A stretch of 64,000 nt of DNA, from the NCBI RefSeq assembly GCF_035621455.1, contig NZ_CP141823.1, forward strand, positions 1,488,001 through 1,552,000, in the 5' to 3' direction. The stretch comes from Vibrio natriegens NBRC 15636 = ATCC 14048 = DSM 759 (GTDB lineage Bacteria > Pseudomonadota > Gammaproteobacteria > Enterobacterales > Vibrionaceae). A model generated the notes under the pieces. That model worked only from the letters and a program-made list of their open reading frames with translations, did no database searches and was not told the DNA's origin. The position numbers were made by a program, and so were the translations under genes. Positions 25,025-33,988 of this stretch are shown one piece after another (positions within the stretch are counted from its first letter, which is position 1; each line of letters starts with the position of its first letter).

Positions 25025-26026
25025 ATGAAACTTATTAAAAACAAAATCATTGCTGGAGTGACAATTGCAGCGACAGCAGTGTTTTCGTACACGGCTTCCG
25101 CAGCAAACTTCAAAATGGCTATCGGCGATGCTGCTGGTGGAACGCAATGGGAATTAGCCAAGACTTTTTCCGAGTTGATGGAGAAAAAGACAGATGGCAA
25201 AGTAAAAATTGACCTATTCCCAAATGGACAATTGGGTAATGAACAAGACACCGTTAATGATGCGGCTATTGGTCTGTTAGATTTTTCCGTTTTAGCAATT
25301 AACAACGTGACTCCATTTTCACCAACGGTTGGCTTATTAACGATGCCATATGTGATTCAAAGCCCTGAAGAAGCCGTGCTTTTGACACAAGGAAAGGTAG
25401 GTCAGGAATTGGTAGAAAACACCATTCGTGATGCTGGTGTTCGAATCGTAGGTTGGGCGTATTCAGGCTTTCGAGTATTGACCAACTCGAAGAAGCCAGT
25501 TGCCTCGCCAGAAGATCTAAAAGGGCTGGTGATTCGTGTTCCTCGTAACGAAATCATGATTGCTTCTTACCAAGCTTGGGGCGTAAACCCAACACCAATG
25601 GCTTGGTCTGAAACCTTTACGGGCCTGCAACAAGGAGTGGTTGACGGTCAAGATAACCCATACATTACAGTGTATGCGATGAAGTTCAATGAGGTACAAA
25701 AGTACGTTACTAACATCCGCTACATCTTTTCGCTTGAACCGCTCATCATCAGTGAGTCAGTGTTCCAGCAACAATCTCCAGAGATGCAAAAGACCATTCT
25801 TGAGGCCGGTCAAGAGGCAACAGATCACAGCTTTGCTTACTTAGAGGAAACGGAAATCAAGATCCGTAAAGATCTCGAAGGTAAAGGCATGGTATTCACC
25901 GACCCAGCAAACGGTGAAAAAGAGTGGATAGAGAAAGTTACTACTTCAGTATGGCCAAAATTCTACTCAAGCATTGGGGGTAAAGAGAAGCTAGATAACG
26001 TTCTTGAGCTACTGGGTAGACAATAA
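25025..26026 (+). CDS. tauK: TRAP transporter substrate-binding protein, taurine
   Basis: A 333-aa DctP-type periplasmic binding protein. The signal peptide covers residues 1-26 (cleavage ASA-AN). The mature part has the usual DctP pattern: GGTQWELAKTFSELMEKKTDGKVKI, then PEDLKGLVIRVPRNEI with the ligand-binding Arg, and WSETFTGLQQGVVDGQDNP. It would bind taurine and deliver it to the membrane subunits encoded next. It starts 114 bp after tauY and is followed by a hairpin terminator. That would keep binding protein in excess over the membrane parts. Confidence 0.93.
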   Translation: MKLIKNKIIAGVTIAATAVFSYTASAANFKMAIGDAAGGTQWELAKTFSELMEKKTDGKVKIDLFPNGQLGNEQDTVNDAAIGLLDFSVLAINNVTPFSPTVGLLTMPYVIQSPEEAVLLTQGKVGQELVENTIRDAGVRIVGWAYSGFRVLTNSKKPVASPEDLKGLVIRVPRNEIMIASYQAWGVNPTPMAWSETFTGLQQGVVDGQDNPYITVYAMKFNEVQKYVTNIRYIFSLEPLIISESVFQQQSPEMQKTILEAGQEATDHSFAYLEETEIKIRKDLEGKGMVFTDPANGEKEWIEKVTTSVWPKFYSSIGGKEKLDNVLELLGRQ

Positions 26027-26037
26027 CGATTAGTTAC

Positions 26038-26073
26038 ACCCTATCTGACGGCAGCCCGTTGGATAGGGTTTTT
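26038..26073 (+). terminator. Intra-operon terminator/attenuator between binding protein and permease genes
   Basis: ACCCTATC (26038-26045) pairs with GATAGGGT (26062-26069), followed by TTTTT. An inner GACGGC...GCCCGTT segment can extend the stem. The permease genes follow in the same direction, so read-through must be partial or a second promoter lies in 26074-26149. Confidence 0.8.
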
Positions 26074-26149
26074 GCATGGCGTTACTCGTTTATCTGCTCA
26101 AACACATTGAGCGACTGGTTGTCATGTAAAAATTAACATTGGAGGTTAT

Positions 26150-26698
26150 ATGTCAGTCGCTAAAATAATTAGAAAGCACTTAAACAACATCGAGGAGTAC
26201 ACCTGTTGTTTATTACTAGCGAGCTTTGTCTTACTACTTTTTACGCAAATTTTATCTCGTCAGCTGTTTGACTATTCCATTCCTTGGGGTGATGAAGTTG
26301 CCACCTATATGTTTGTCTGGTTTGCTTATTTAGGTGCGGTGGTTGCCGCGAAAATGTCAGCCCATAACCGAGTAAGTTTCCACTTTAAGTTCTTTCCGCC
26401 CATCGTACAGACCATCAGTGAAACCATAGCGGATTTACTATGGCTGCTGTTTAACGGTTATTTTGTGTACCTCTGCTACGACTTTGTATTCAATAAAATG
26501 AATCTTTTCTGGAAATCGCAGACGACCGGTATCCCGATGAAGTACTTCTACATGATTTTACCGATCGCATTTTCTCTGATGATGGTTCGGATCATTTGGA
26601 ACAACTATGAGCGCTTGTGTAAAGGTGCCAAGAATGAAGACCCAGAAGTAAAAGAACTTCGCAAAATGACCGCTCAAAAGTCACTGCCAGAGTCGTAA
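26150..26698 (+). CDS. tauL: TRAP transporter small permease (DctQ)
   Basis: A 182-aa protein with four hydrophobic helices and the DctQ hallmark WGDEVATYMFVWFAYLGAVVAAKMSAH (about residues 45-72), which pairs with the large DctM subunit. GGAGG five bases before the ATG gives strong translation. It ends 15 bp before the DctM gene. The C-terminal tail is charged and cytoplasmic. Confidence 0.92.
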   Translation: MSVAKIIRKHLNNIEEYTCCLLLASFVLLLFTQILSRQLFDYSIPWGDEVATYMFVWFAYLGAVVAAKMSAHNRVSFHFKFFPPIVQTISETIADLLWLLFNGYFVYLCYDFVFNKMNLFWKSQTTGIPMKYFYMILPIAFSLMMVRIIWNNYERLCKGAKNEDPEVKELRKMTAQKSLPES

Positions 26699-26713
26699 CA
26701 GAGAGATGTAATT

Positions 26714-28054
26714 ATGGAATCCTATTTAACTCTAATCCTATTTGGTGGTTTTTTAACACTGTTAATTCTAGGCGCACCAATTACTGTATCACTCGCAGGC
26801 GCATCCATGGCTGCCTACTTGATATTGGATAAAAACCCCATTGCACTAGTGCAAATAGCCTTTACTTCAGTGGGCAACTTCCCGTTGATGGCACTGCCAT
26901 CCTTCGTATTGGCTGGCGCATTGATGGAAGCCGCTGGCATTTCCAAACGTTTAGTTGATATTGCTGAAAGTCTGGCGGGACCAGTGACCGGTGGCCTAGG
27001 GGCTGCAACGGTTATGGCGTGTCTGTTCTTCGGAGCGATTTCTGGCTCTGGCCCAGCAACCACAGCGGCGGTGGGTATGTTAATGGTACCCGCAATGGTT
27101 AAGCGCGATTACGAAAAAAGCTATGCTTCCGCAGTAACCGCTGCATCAGGTGGGCTTGGGATTATTATCCCGCCATCGATTCCGCTGGTTATCTTCGGTA
27201 TCTCTGCCATGGGCTTAATGGCACCGCCAGAGGCCATTGCTCAACATGGTCAGTTTGCATCACTATCGATTCCAAAGCTGTTTGTTGCGGGCGTGATTCC
27301 AGGACTAATCATGGCATCCACCTTGGTAATTACCAACTACATGATTGCGAAAAAGCAAGGCTATCAAGGTCTGACAGAAAACTGGTCATTTGGAGAAATC
27401 AGGCAATCATTACGCCGCGGGCTTTGGTCTGTTTTAGCGCCGTTCTTGATCCTTGGCGGCATATATAGCGGTATGTTTACCCCAACAGAATCGGCAGTGG
27501 TGGCTATTTTCTACTCGCTGTTTGTTGGCTTGTTTATACACCGTGAACTCTCGTTTAAGAACATTCTTAAATCGTTGTCGACAACGACATGGATCACTGG
27601 GCGAGTTCTATTGATCTTATTTGCGGCAACCGTGTTTGGTCGCTTACTGATTGAACAGAAAATTCCAGTAGTGGTAGCAGAGTCACTACTTGGCTTTACA
27701 GACAATATGTATCTCGTTTGGGCACTAACCATCATATTACTGTTGTTTATCGGCATGTTTATGGAAACGTTAGCGGCGATTATGATCATTGTGCCAGTCT
27801 TGTTGCCCATCATGTACATGTTAGGCGCTGACCCAACTCACGTTGGTATTGTCGTGGTTTGTACGTTATCGATAGGGTTTGCAACTCCGCCTCTCGGCGA
27901 AAATATCTTTGTCGCCTCGGGTATTGGTGGAGCCACAGTTGAACAGATTACCGCTAAGATTCACCCATTTGTTCTTGCGTCGGTACTGGGCGTGTTTGTT
28001 ATCGCCTTCTTCCCACAAATCACGCTTTGGCTACCGTCATTAGTTGGCTATTAG
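26714..28054 (+). CDS. tauM: TRAP transporter large permease (DctM)
   Basis: A 446-aa polytopic protein of the DctM family with about 12 hydrophobic segments. Family blocks are ALPSFVLAGALMEAAGI, GAISGSGPATTAAVG and SGGLGIIIPPSIPLVIFG. It forms the Na+-driven taurine channel with the DctQ and DctP partners. Its stop is 11 bp before the start of the cache-domain gene, indicating co-transcription. Confidence 0.94.
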   Translation: MESYLTLILFGGFLTLLILGAPITVSLAGASMAAYLILDKNPIALVQIAFTSVGNFPLMALPSFVLAGALMEAAGISKRLVDIAESLAGPVTGGLGAATVMACLFFGAISGSGPATTAAVGMLMVPAMVKRDYEKSYASAVTAASGGLGIIIPPSIPLVIFGISAMGLMAPPEAIAQHGQFASLSIPKLFVAGVIPGLIMASTLVITNYMIAKKQGYQGLTENWSFGEIRQSLRRGLWSVLAPFLILGGIYSGMFTPTESAVVAIFYSLFVGLFIHRELSFKNILKSLSTTTWITGRVLLILFAATVFGRLLIEQKIPVVVAESLLGFTDNMYLVWALTIILLLFIGMFMETLAAIMIIVPVLLPIMYMLGADPTHVGIVVVCTLSIGFATPPLGENIFVASGIGGATVEQITAKIHPFVLASVLGVFVIAFFPQITLWLPSLVGY

Positions 28055-28065
28055 GAGAGATAACC

Positions 28066-28968
28066 ATGAACATATTGAAACTGATTGTTATAGGTTGTGC
28101 GTTGTCCATTGTGTTGGGTAGTGTCGCTTTGCGTGCGGAAGATAGCGCTGCCGTGAATGTACTCGATATCACGGAGCCTCACGTAGCAAGTGAAGCGGAA
28201 AAGCGTGCGAAAACCCTCTTGGCCAAGGCAGTTATACATGTGCAAACAGTAGGAGAGGAGAGCGTAAAAGATTTCATGAGTGACCCTGAATACATAGATG
28301 GGGAACTGTATGTCTTTGCATTAGGTATTGACGGTGAATTCCTAGCGAGCGGTGGCTCGTCTATGGTGTTGGTTGGCGATAGTGTGCTTGATACGCAAGA
28401 CGTTTACGGCAAACCGTTTTTTCGGGAAATGATCACCAAGGCGCTACATCAAGGTTACGGGGAAGTGAAATACAACTGGACCAACCCTACTGACCGTATG
28501 GGGGAGCCTAAAACCACCTTCTTTGAGCGTGTTGGCGAAGTGATTGTGGCCGTCGGCTACTACCCAGAGCGCGCTAGTACATCCGAGGCGAAGCGGTTAC
28601 TCGCTAGAGCGATGAAAGCCATGGTGGAATCTGAGCAGAAAAGTATTGATGAGTTTAACGACCCTGAAGGAAGCTTTGTTGAGGGCGATTTATACGTGTT
28701 TGTGATGGACATTAGTTCGGGAAAGTTTCTTGCTCATGGCGCATCTCCGGAGTTGGTGGGACGCTCACATGATGAGATTTTAAGCCCGGATAATAAGCCT
28801 GTTCTTACCGAATTACTGACGTTAGCTAAGAAAAACGGTCGAGGCGTGTACACCTATCAGTGGCTAAACCCTCAATCGAACAAAGTGGAAACCAAGCACA
28901 CTTATTACCGAGTGCTCGATAATAAACTTGTCGCTGTCGGCTACTACGTTAAATCAAACCTATCCTAG
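28066..28968 (+). CDS. Exported protein with two tandem cache domains
   Basis: A 300-aa protein with a signal peptide (residues 1-24, ending LRA-ED). Two homologous single-cache units follow: about 40-165 (AKTLLAKAVIHVQ...ELYVFALGIDGEFLA...VGDSVLD...VIVAVGYY) and about 175-298 (AKRLLARAMKAMV...DLYVFVMDISSGKFLAHG...VGRSHDEI...LVAVGYY). No transmembrane or signalling domain follows, so it is a free periplasmic ligand-binding protein. GGAG lies nine bases before the ATG at 28066. Placed after tauM, it may sense taurine or a breakdown product; that is inference. Confidence 0.87.
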   Translation: MNILKLIVIGCALSIVLGSVALRAEDSAAVNVLDITEPHVASEAEKRAKTLLAKAVIHVQTVGEESVKDFMSDPEYIDGELYVFALGIDGEFLASGGSSMVLVGDSVLDTQDVYGKPFFREMITKALHQGYGEVKYNWTNPTDRMGEPKTTFFERVGEVIVAVGYYPERASTSEAKRLLARAMKAMVESEQKSIDEFNDPEGSFVEGDLYVFVMDISSGKFLAHGASPELVGRSHDEILSPDNKPVLTELLTLAKKNGRGVYTYQWLNPQSNKVETKHTYYRVLDNKLVAVGYYVKSNLS

Positions 28969-29303
28969 CTCAGCTTTCCATTCGTTATCGCTATCAATCT
29001 TTAATTTGATTGGTAGCGATCCATTCTATTCCATTTCTTCTTTTACATTCATATAAAACACAATAGTGGAACAAGTATGGTAGAACCATAGCCACTCGAA
29101 GTGTGTTCTCAGCCGATTCGTGCTCTCGGTTGCGTTTTTAAGTGACCGATCTGTGTCATGTCGATCGAAAGAGACAAACCCCAGTAGATTGGATCTCACT
29201 GGGGTTAGGATTTGTGTTTGGCAATAAGGTCAGCGACTGGCGCCACAGGGTTGGTTGTTTTGCCAGGCTAAGTGGCTAACGTATCCATTGAGTATTTTGG
29301 GGA
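28969..29303. other. Convergent intergenic region with two hairpins
   Basis: No gene is seen. ATCGCTATCAATC (28987-28999) pairs with GATTGGTAGCGAT (29008-29020), a probable terminator for the plus-strand TRAP/cache operon. AACCCCAGT (29177-29185) pairs with ACTGGGGTT (29198-29206), probably ending the minus-strand IclR-type gene. The remainder has no recognisable content. Confidence 0.6.
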
Positions 29304-30092
29304 CTAATGTTCGCCCCAGTTATCGGCTTCTATTTTTGCTAGTGCTTTCGCTGCTTTTTGCAGAGTAGGCAAGAACTTAATAGCTTCATCTGGTTTGACG
29401 CGAATAACAGGGGCCTGTATAGCTAAACCAAGATTAGATTGTCCTGTCGGAGAAGGCACAAGCACGGCAATACAGACTAGACCGGGCAGAAACTCTTCAT
29501 CATCGATGGCAAAACCTTGGATTTTTGCTTCCTCGATGTTTTTTTCCAACTCGGAGTAATCAGTAATCGTGTTTACGGTATATTGAGTGAGAGGAACATT
29601 CTCAATAAGCCGCCTACGTTGTGACTTAGACATATGCGCTAAAAACAGTTTGCCCGTTGCAGAGCAGTGAACAGGTACTCGTGACCCCGGATGCAAATGG
29701 AAGCGAAGGGGGGCTTCTGTTTCTGCACGATCGAGGTAGATGATCTCGCCGCTGGACAGCGCTGTTAAATTACAACTTTCACCCACCTCTTCTCTGAGGT
29801 TCTCGAGAATTGTGCGTCTTGCGCTATGCATGGTGCTATTAAGCAACAAGTTCTCGGCTAGCTTTCTCAAACGAATACCCGAGCTATAGTGTTTTTCATC
29901 CCCGTCTTTTTGAATGATGCCTGCGGCCTCTAATTGCTGCAACATACGATGCAGGGTTGGTTTTGGTAGTCCGGTTTCTTCTACTAATCCTTGTAGAGAT
30001 ATGAACTCGTCTTTTTGCGCTATCACCTCTAATAGTGCAAAAAGTCTGAGCGTAGGAGTATCTCCTTGAACTTGCGGTGTTTCTGTAGGCAT
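29304..30092 (-). CDS. IclR-family transcriptional regulator of the taurine locus
   Basis: A 262-aa IclR-type regulator. The winged HTH is at about residues 10-70 (LRLFALLEVIAQKDEF, GLPKPTLHRMLQQLEAAGII). The effector domain (about 85-255) contains VPVHCSATGKLFLAHM and GFAIDDEEFLPGLVCIAVLV. Placed between the TRAP/cache genes and pta, it likely controls taurine genes. Many taurine loci use a MocR-type TauR instead, so this is a different regulator type. The ATG at 30092 follows AAGGA; the open frame to 30137 adds a basic stretch not expected in the family. The palindrome at 18829 is its likely target. Confidence 0.92.
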   Translation of the reverse strand: MPTETPQVQGDTPTLRLFALLEVIAQKDEFISLQGLVEETGLPKPTLHRMLQQLEAAGIIQKDGDEKHYSSGIRLRKLAENLLLNSTMHSARRTILENLREEVGESCNLTALSSGEIIYLDRAETEAPLRFHLHPGSRVPVHCSATGKLFLAHMSKSQRRRLIENVPLTQYTVNTITDYSELEKNIEEAKIQGFAIDDEEFLPGLVCIAVLVPSPTGQSNLGLAIQAPVIRVKPDEAIKFLPTLQKAAKALAKIEADNWGEH

Positions 30093-30248
30093 AGAGTCAT
30101 TTATCCTTGCGATACGTCGAAGTCTAAGATTGTACATTTCAATTTAGTATATATCCATTTTCTGAATAAAATTTGATCTTTTTTATTAGTGCGATTAACA
30201 TTTAATTAAAATATGGAACAAAATGTATCATTAAATGGAATTTATAGT

Positions 30249-31298
30249 ATGAAGGCGATGGAAAGGATTATCAACAAAGCTCAGTTAGATCGTAAGCGAG
30301 TGGTGTTGAGCGAAGCTGAAGACCCTCGAGTGCTTGCCGCAGCGCGGATGGCCGAGGATAAGCAATTGGCATACATCACTTTGGTTGGTGATCAACAAGT
30401 GATTGCAGAGGCTGCGGAGCGGCATAATGTGAGTCTTGCGGGCATTCAAATTGTTTCGCCTCAGGGGTCGCCTCTTAAAGAAGCATTAGCTGACCGTCTA
30501 TACCTTTTGCGTAAAGCGAAAGGCATGTCCTATAACGACGCCCTAGAACAGGTTCAAGATTCTCTCATATTTGCCAATTTAATGGTGAAAGAAGGGTTTG
30601 CTGACGGTACGGTGAACGGTGCTGTTTATACTACCTCCGATGTGGTTCGTACGGCTTTACAAATTATCGGTCCTGCACCTGACTGTGAGTTGGTGTCGAG
30701 CTTCTTTTTGATGATGTTGTGTGAACCTTTTCACAACCTCAAGGGTGGTTTGATTTTCAGTGACTGCGGACTGGTGATTGATCCTAATGAAACGCAGCTT
30801 GCTTCCATTGCTATTGCCGCATCAACCAGTGCTAAATCTCTATTAATGGAAGAACCTAAAGTGGCCATGTTGTCTTTCTCTACTAATGGCAGCGCGAAGC
30901 ATGAATCTGTCGACAAAGTTCGCAACGCAGCTCAGCTAGTGAAACAGCGTTGTCCTGATATCGCCGTGGACCAAGACGTTCAGTTGGATGCCGCTATCGT
31001 AACTGAGATTGCTGCTAAAAAACTGCCGGATTCGCAAGTGAAAGGCCAGTCTAACGTTCTGGTATTTCCTAATTTAGAAGCGGGGAATATAGGCTACAAG
31101 CTGGCAGAAAGGTTAGGCGGTGCGGTGGCAATAGGCCCTTTGTTACAAGGGTTAAACCAGCCAGCGAATGATCTATCTAGGGGATGTTGCGCTGAGGACA
31201 TTTTTAATGTGATTGCGGTTACAGCGGTTCAGGCTCAACAAGATAAGAAAATAGACCAAGTTTCATCCGCCTCAATAAAAGAAGACATAACCAACTAG
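30249..31298 (+). CDS. pta: Phosphate acetyltransferase, short form
   Basis: Pta converts acetyl phosphate from Xsc into acetyl-CoA. The 349-aa protein contains only the PTA/PTB catalytic domain, beginning ERIINKAQLDRKRVVLSEAEDPRVLAAA, with EGFADGTVNGAVYTTSDVVRTALQ and VFPNLEAGNIGYKLAERLGG near the C-terminus. It lacks the long N-terminal domain of the housekeeping enterobacterial Pta. That is the form usually dedicated to sulfonate or similar loci. The frame is open from ATG 30213; 30249 fits family N-termini better, but neither has a strong ribosome site. tauE follows after 8 bp. Confidence 0.93.
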   Translation: MKAMERIINKAQLDRKRVVLSEAEDPRVLAAARMAEDKQLAYITLVGDQQVIAEAAERHNVSLAGIQIVSPQGSPLKEALADRLYLLRKAKGMSYNDALEQVQDSLIFANLMVKEGFADGTVNGAVYTTSDVVRTALQIIGPAPDCELVSSFFLMMLCEPFHNLKGGLIFSDCGLVIDPNETQLASIAIAASTSAKSLLMEEPKVAMLSFSTNGSAKHESVDKVRNAAQLVKQRCPDIAVDQDVQLDAAIVTEIAAKKLPDSQVKGQSNVLVFPNLEAGNIGYKLAERLGGAVAIGPLLQGLNQPANDLSRGCCAEDIFNVIAVTAVQAQQDKKIDQVSSASIKEDITN

Positions 31299-31306
31299 GG
31301 AAATAA

Positions 31307-32065
31307 ATGGAATTACCGACGTTACTCGCCATTCTTGCCGCCATCATGATTGGCACTTACTTTCAGACCGTGACTGGCTTTGGTCTCGGTATCATCGTGA
31401 TCGGTTTAACTGTGAGTCTTAATCTGGTTGCTCTGCCCGTTATCGCCGCAGTGGTGAGTATCGTCACTTTGTTTAATTGCTTAGTGGCATTGGTAGGTAA
31501 GCCCTTGTCTGGGGAACTTAAAATCATGCTGGCTTTAGTGGCGGGTATAGTACCTGGCGTGATCGCTGGGGTATTTTTGCTCGATCAACTCAGTGACTCA
31601 GCGACCAACATATTACGTGGTCTACTAGGCATCATGATTTTAGCCGCAGGGCTCAATTTCATGTTTAAACCGAAGACGTTAGTAATGCGCTCCGCTTCGA
31701 CGTCCTTTTTATTTTCAGGATTCGGCTCCGGCCTCACTGGTGGGCTGTTTGGCATGGCAGGACCACCCATTGTTTATCATCTCTACAGACAGCCATTTTC
31801 CATTGAATTAGTACGTAGCACGCTATTGATGGTCTTTGCCTGTACTTCTGCTTCGCGCACTGCTTATGTGTATTTTGATGGTAGTTTAGGTGCAAGTATC
31901 ATTTGGTTGTCCGTCATTGCAGTTCCGTTAGTCGCACTAGTAACTTTGGTAGCCAGGAGATATCCACCCCCATTGTCTAACGACCAGTTGAGGAAATTGG
32001 TATTTGGAGTATTAATGATGGTTGGTGGGTATTTGATAGGGACTTCTGCTACGTCGTTGGGGTAA
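31307..32065 (+). CDS. tauE: TauE/SafE family sulfite exporter
   Basis: A 252-aa membrane protein with about eight hydrophobic helices and the TauE/SafE duplicated motif: TGFGLGIIVIGL (21-32) and GFGSGLTGGLFGMAGPPIVYHLY (about 146-168). Members linked to taurine degradation export sulfite. AGGGAA precedes the ATG and pta lies 8 bp upstream, so the two are co-transcribed. Together with the YeiH-type protein at 20843 the locus has two unrelated candidate exporters of sulfur oxyanions. Confidence 0.92.
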   Translation: MELPTLLAILAAIMIGTYFQTVTGFGLGIIVIGLTVSLNLVALPVIAAVVSIVTLFNCLVALVGKPLSGELKIMLALVAGIVPGVIAGVFLLDQLSDSATNILRGLLGIMILAAGLNFMFKPKTLVMRSASTSFLFSGFGSGLTGGLFGMAGPPIVYHLYRQPFSIELVRSTLLMVFACTSASRTAYVYFDGSLGASIIWLSVIAVPLVALVTLVARRYPPPLSNDQLRKLVFGVLMMVGGYLIGTSATSLG

Positions 32066-32313
32066 AGCTGAATTCATCTTACTGAGCCAATAAAGTATAG
32101 GGCGTCGTAAAAAATCGACACCAGTGGAAAGTCAATGTGCAATATCTAACAGAGCCAATGACTAATTACTGTGTAGTATGGTGCTACCGGTAAATTCGAC
32201 ATCTCCTAGCTTAGATTAGGTGTGATACTCGATGCAATCTCATTTCTTTCATCTCGACCCGATTTATCTCATCTAACTTTAATGGATTCTTATCGAGTGA
32301 TTGGTTAACATGT

Positions 32314-33534
32314 TTGAGTGTTTTGTGTCACCTTTACATTATCAGCGGTTCATTTGACCCACTTAGCCTAAGCAAAAAAGTAGTGATTAATTCAAGCTCA
32401 AGCCTTATAGATTTTGCCAGCGTAATAAACAATATTGTTTGTAGTGCTGTTGGCTGCATATTTTTATCTCAGATTCGCTCTGGCTTGACTCACTATCAAC
32501 GACGATCAGCACTTTATTTCTTTTACTTTTTCTTACTGTTTGGTTTTGCATTTGCTGCAATGGCTATTCGCTCCTGGCTTCCGCTTATTTATTCTGTTTT
32601 ATTAAACAATTTTATGTATATGACAGTTGCGTATTTGTTGCTATTTGGCTCTATAAGTTGGTATCAACGCGATATTAAGCCGTGGTTATGGAAGCTAGCA
32701 ATTGTTCATGTCTGCTCATATACAGCGATACAAACTCTTATTTATCACTTCGTACCAAATACACTTGAATTGCGTGTTCAGATTGCGTTCGTTAATTTTG
32801 CTCTGGTGTACGCTTCCACTTTTTTACTTTGTCACAAACATAGAACCTCAAATGGTAAGGGCGAGCGTATGCTCGCTTTAGCTGCATTGGTTTGCCTTGT
32901 TGCTGCTGGTTTTCCTACTTTTGCATTGGCTGTAACAGGTAAAGTCGAGTATTACCGTGTCGCAGTCGTGGTGACTCAAAACATAGTTTGCTTCTTCTTG
33001 TTAGGCGGATTATTGTCGTTATTTCTTTTTAATCAGATAGACTGGCACTACGAAAGATCCATTAGGGATGAGCTGACAGGATTGTTCAACCGTCGTTACA
33101 TTAATGAGCGTATTGCCCATTTGTTTCAGAGTGATTTGCCTATTCAGGGAACGCTTGCAGTTGTCGACATTGACCATTTCAAAAAAGTAAATGATCGCTT
33201 TGGTCACGATGTTGGTGATAACGCGCTCGTTTATGTTTCTAAAATTCTGTCTGGTAGTCTAAAAAAGGGTGATTTGGTTAGCCGTTACGGAGGAGAGGAG
33301 TTTGTGATCTTTATTGCGGATAATGATTTCAAACAAGCTCTGGCGACGTTGCATACAATCCATTCATCAGTGGAATCACAGAGCCGTTTATCAGCTATGA
33401 GCATTCCCATTACAGTGAGCATTGGTTACTGTAACTTAACTTCTCAAGACACATTACAAAGTGCTTTCACCAGAGCTGATTCAGCTCTCTATATGGCGAA
33501 AAACCAAGGTCGTAACTGTATTGTTGGCCAGTAA
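32314..33534 (+). CDS. Membrane diguanylate cyclase (GGDEF)
   Basis: A 406-aa protein with an N-terminal membrane region of about seven helices (residues about 32-240) and a C-terminal GGDEF domain (about 250-404). The domain starts RDELTGLFNRRY, with VVDIDHFKKVNDRFGHDVGD and the catalytic GGEEF at 326-330. It makes cyclic di-GMP. The inhibitory RxxD site is replaced by KKGD, so product inhibition may be absent. Start is uncertain: TTG at 32314 gives the length here, and no ATG is available before the first helix. It is a stand-alone gene, probably sensing an envelope signal. Confidence 0.88.
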   Translation: MSVLCHLYIISGSFDPLSLSKKVVINSSSSLIDFASVINNIVCSAVGCIFLSQIRSGLTHYQRRSALYFFYFFLLFGFAFAAMAIRSWLPLIYSVLLNNFMYMTVAYLLLFGSISWYQRDIKPWLWKLAIVHVCSYTAIQTLIYHFVPNTLELRVQIAFVNFALVYASTFLLCHKHRTSNGKGERMLALAALVCLVAAGFPTFALAVTGKVEYYRVAVVVTQNIVCFFLLGGLLSLFLFNQIDWHYERSIRDELTGLFNRRYINERIAHLFQSDLPIQGTLAVVDIDHFKKVNDRFGHDVGDNALVYVSKILSGSLKKGDLVSRYGGEEFVIFIADNDFKQALATLHTIHSSVESQSRLSAMSIPITVSIGYCNLTSQDTLQSAFTRADSALYMAKNQGRNCIVGQ

Positions 33535-33988
33535 CCTCGCCGTTCCCATAGCTTCTATATATTGAAATTGTCCATAGGCGCGCTAGCACGACCGTGGTTA
33601 GCACGTTTGAGCCCCAAACCGTTTCAGAGCGCGTCGTTTTGGCTATAGAACTAGCTAATGTGCAAAATATGCACATTGATTATCAATGTTACACCTAACT
33701 GATCCACAGTAGCACCGAGCCTTGATTTGACATACAGGGGCAGTCCACAGAGGTTATCTCAAGAATATCGAACTTGTTTATCCAACGCCCAAAAAGATTA
33801 CATGAAATTTGGTTTGAGTTTGGTGTCACTGCTAACTATCCGGCATACAAATTGAAGGAAAGCAACGGTGTACAAGAGATAAAGTGGTCCAGTGCAGTTT
33901 ATACTGATTACCGCTAGCGCATCCGTATAAACCCGTAAACAGGAGAGGGACGATAAATAGCCTCATCACTTTTATGAAAGAATGGACG
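33535..33988. other. Region with gene debris between DGC and lipoprotein operon
   Basis: No intact gene is seen. A coding-like fragment occupies 33725-33917 (separate entry). The rest shows no clear terminator, promoter or repeat. The minus-strand lipoprotein operon ends at 33989. Confidence 0.4.
33725..33917 (+). pseudogene. Orphan C-terminal coding fragment
   Basis: An open frame bounded upstream by a stop reads about 63 codons: it begins FDIQGQSTEVISRI and ends IKWSSAVYTDYR. There is no start codon or ribosome site at its head. The residue mix (QRPKRLHEIWFEFG) looks like real protein, so it is probably the 3' end of a deleted gene. The family is not recognised. Confidence 0.35.

Noticed and set aside
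30138..30248. Second IclR palindrome before pta
   Set aside because: TGGAAC and TGGAAT half-sites are present, but no properly spaced TTCCA partner was found.
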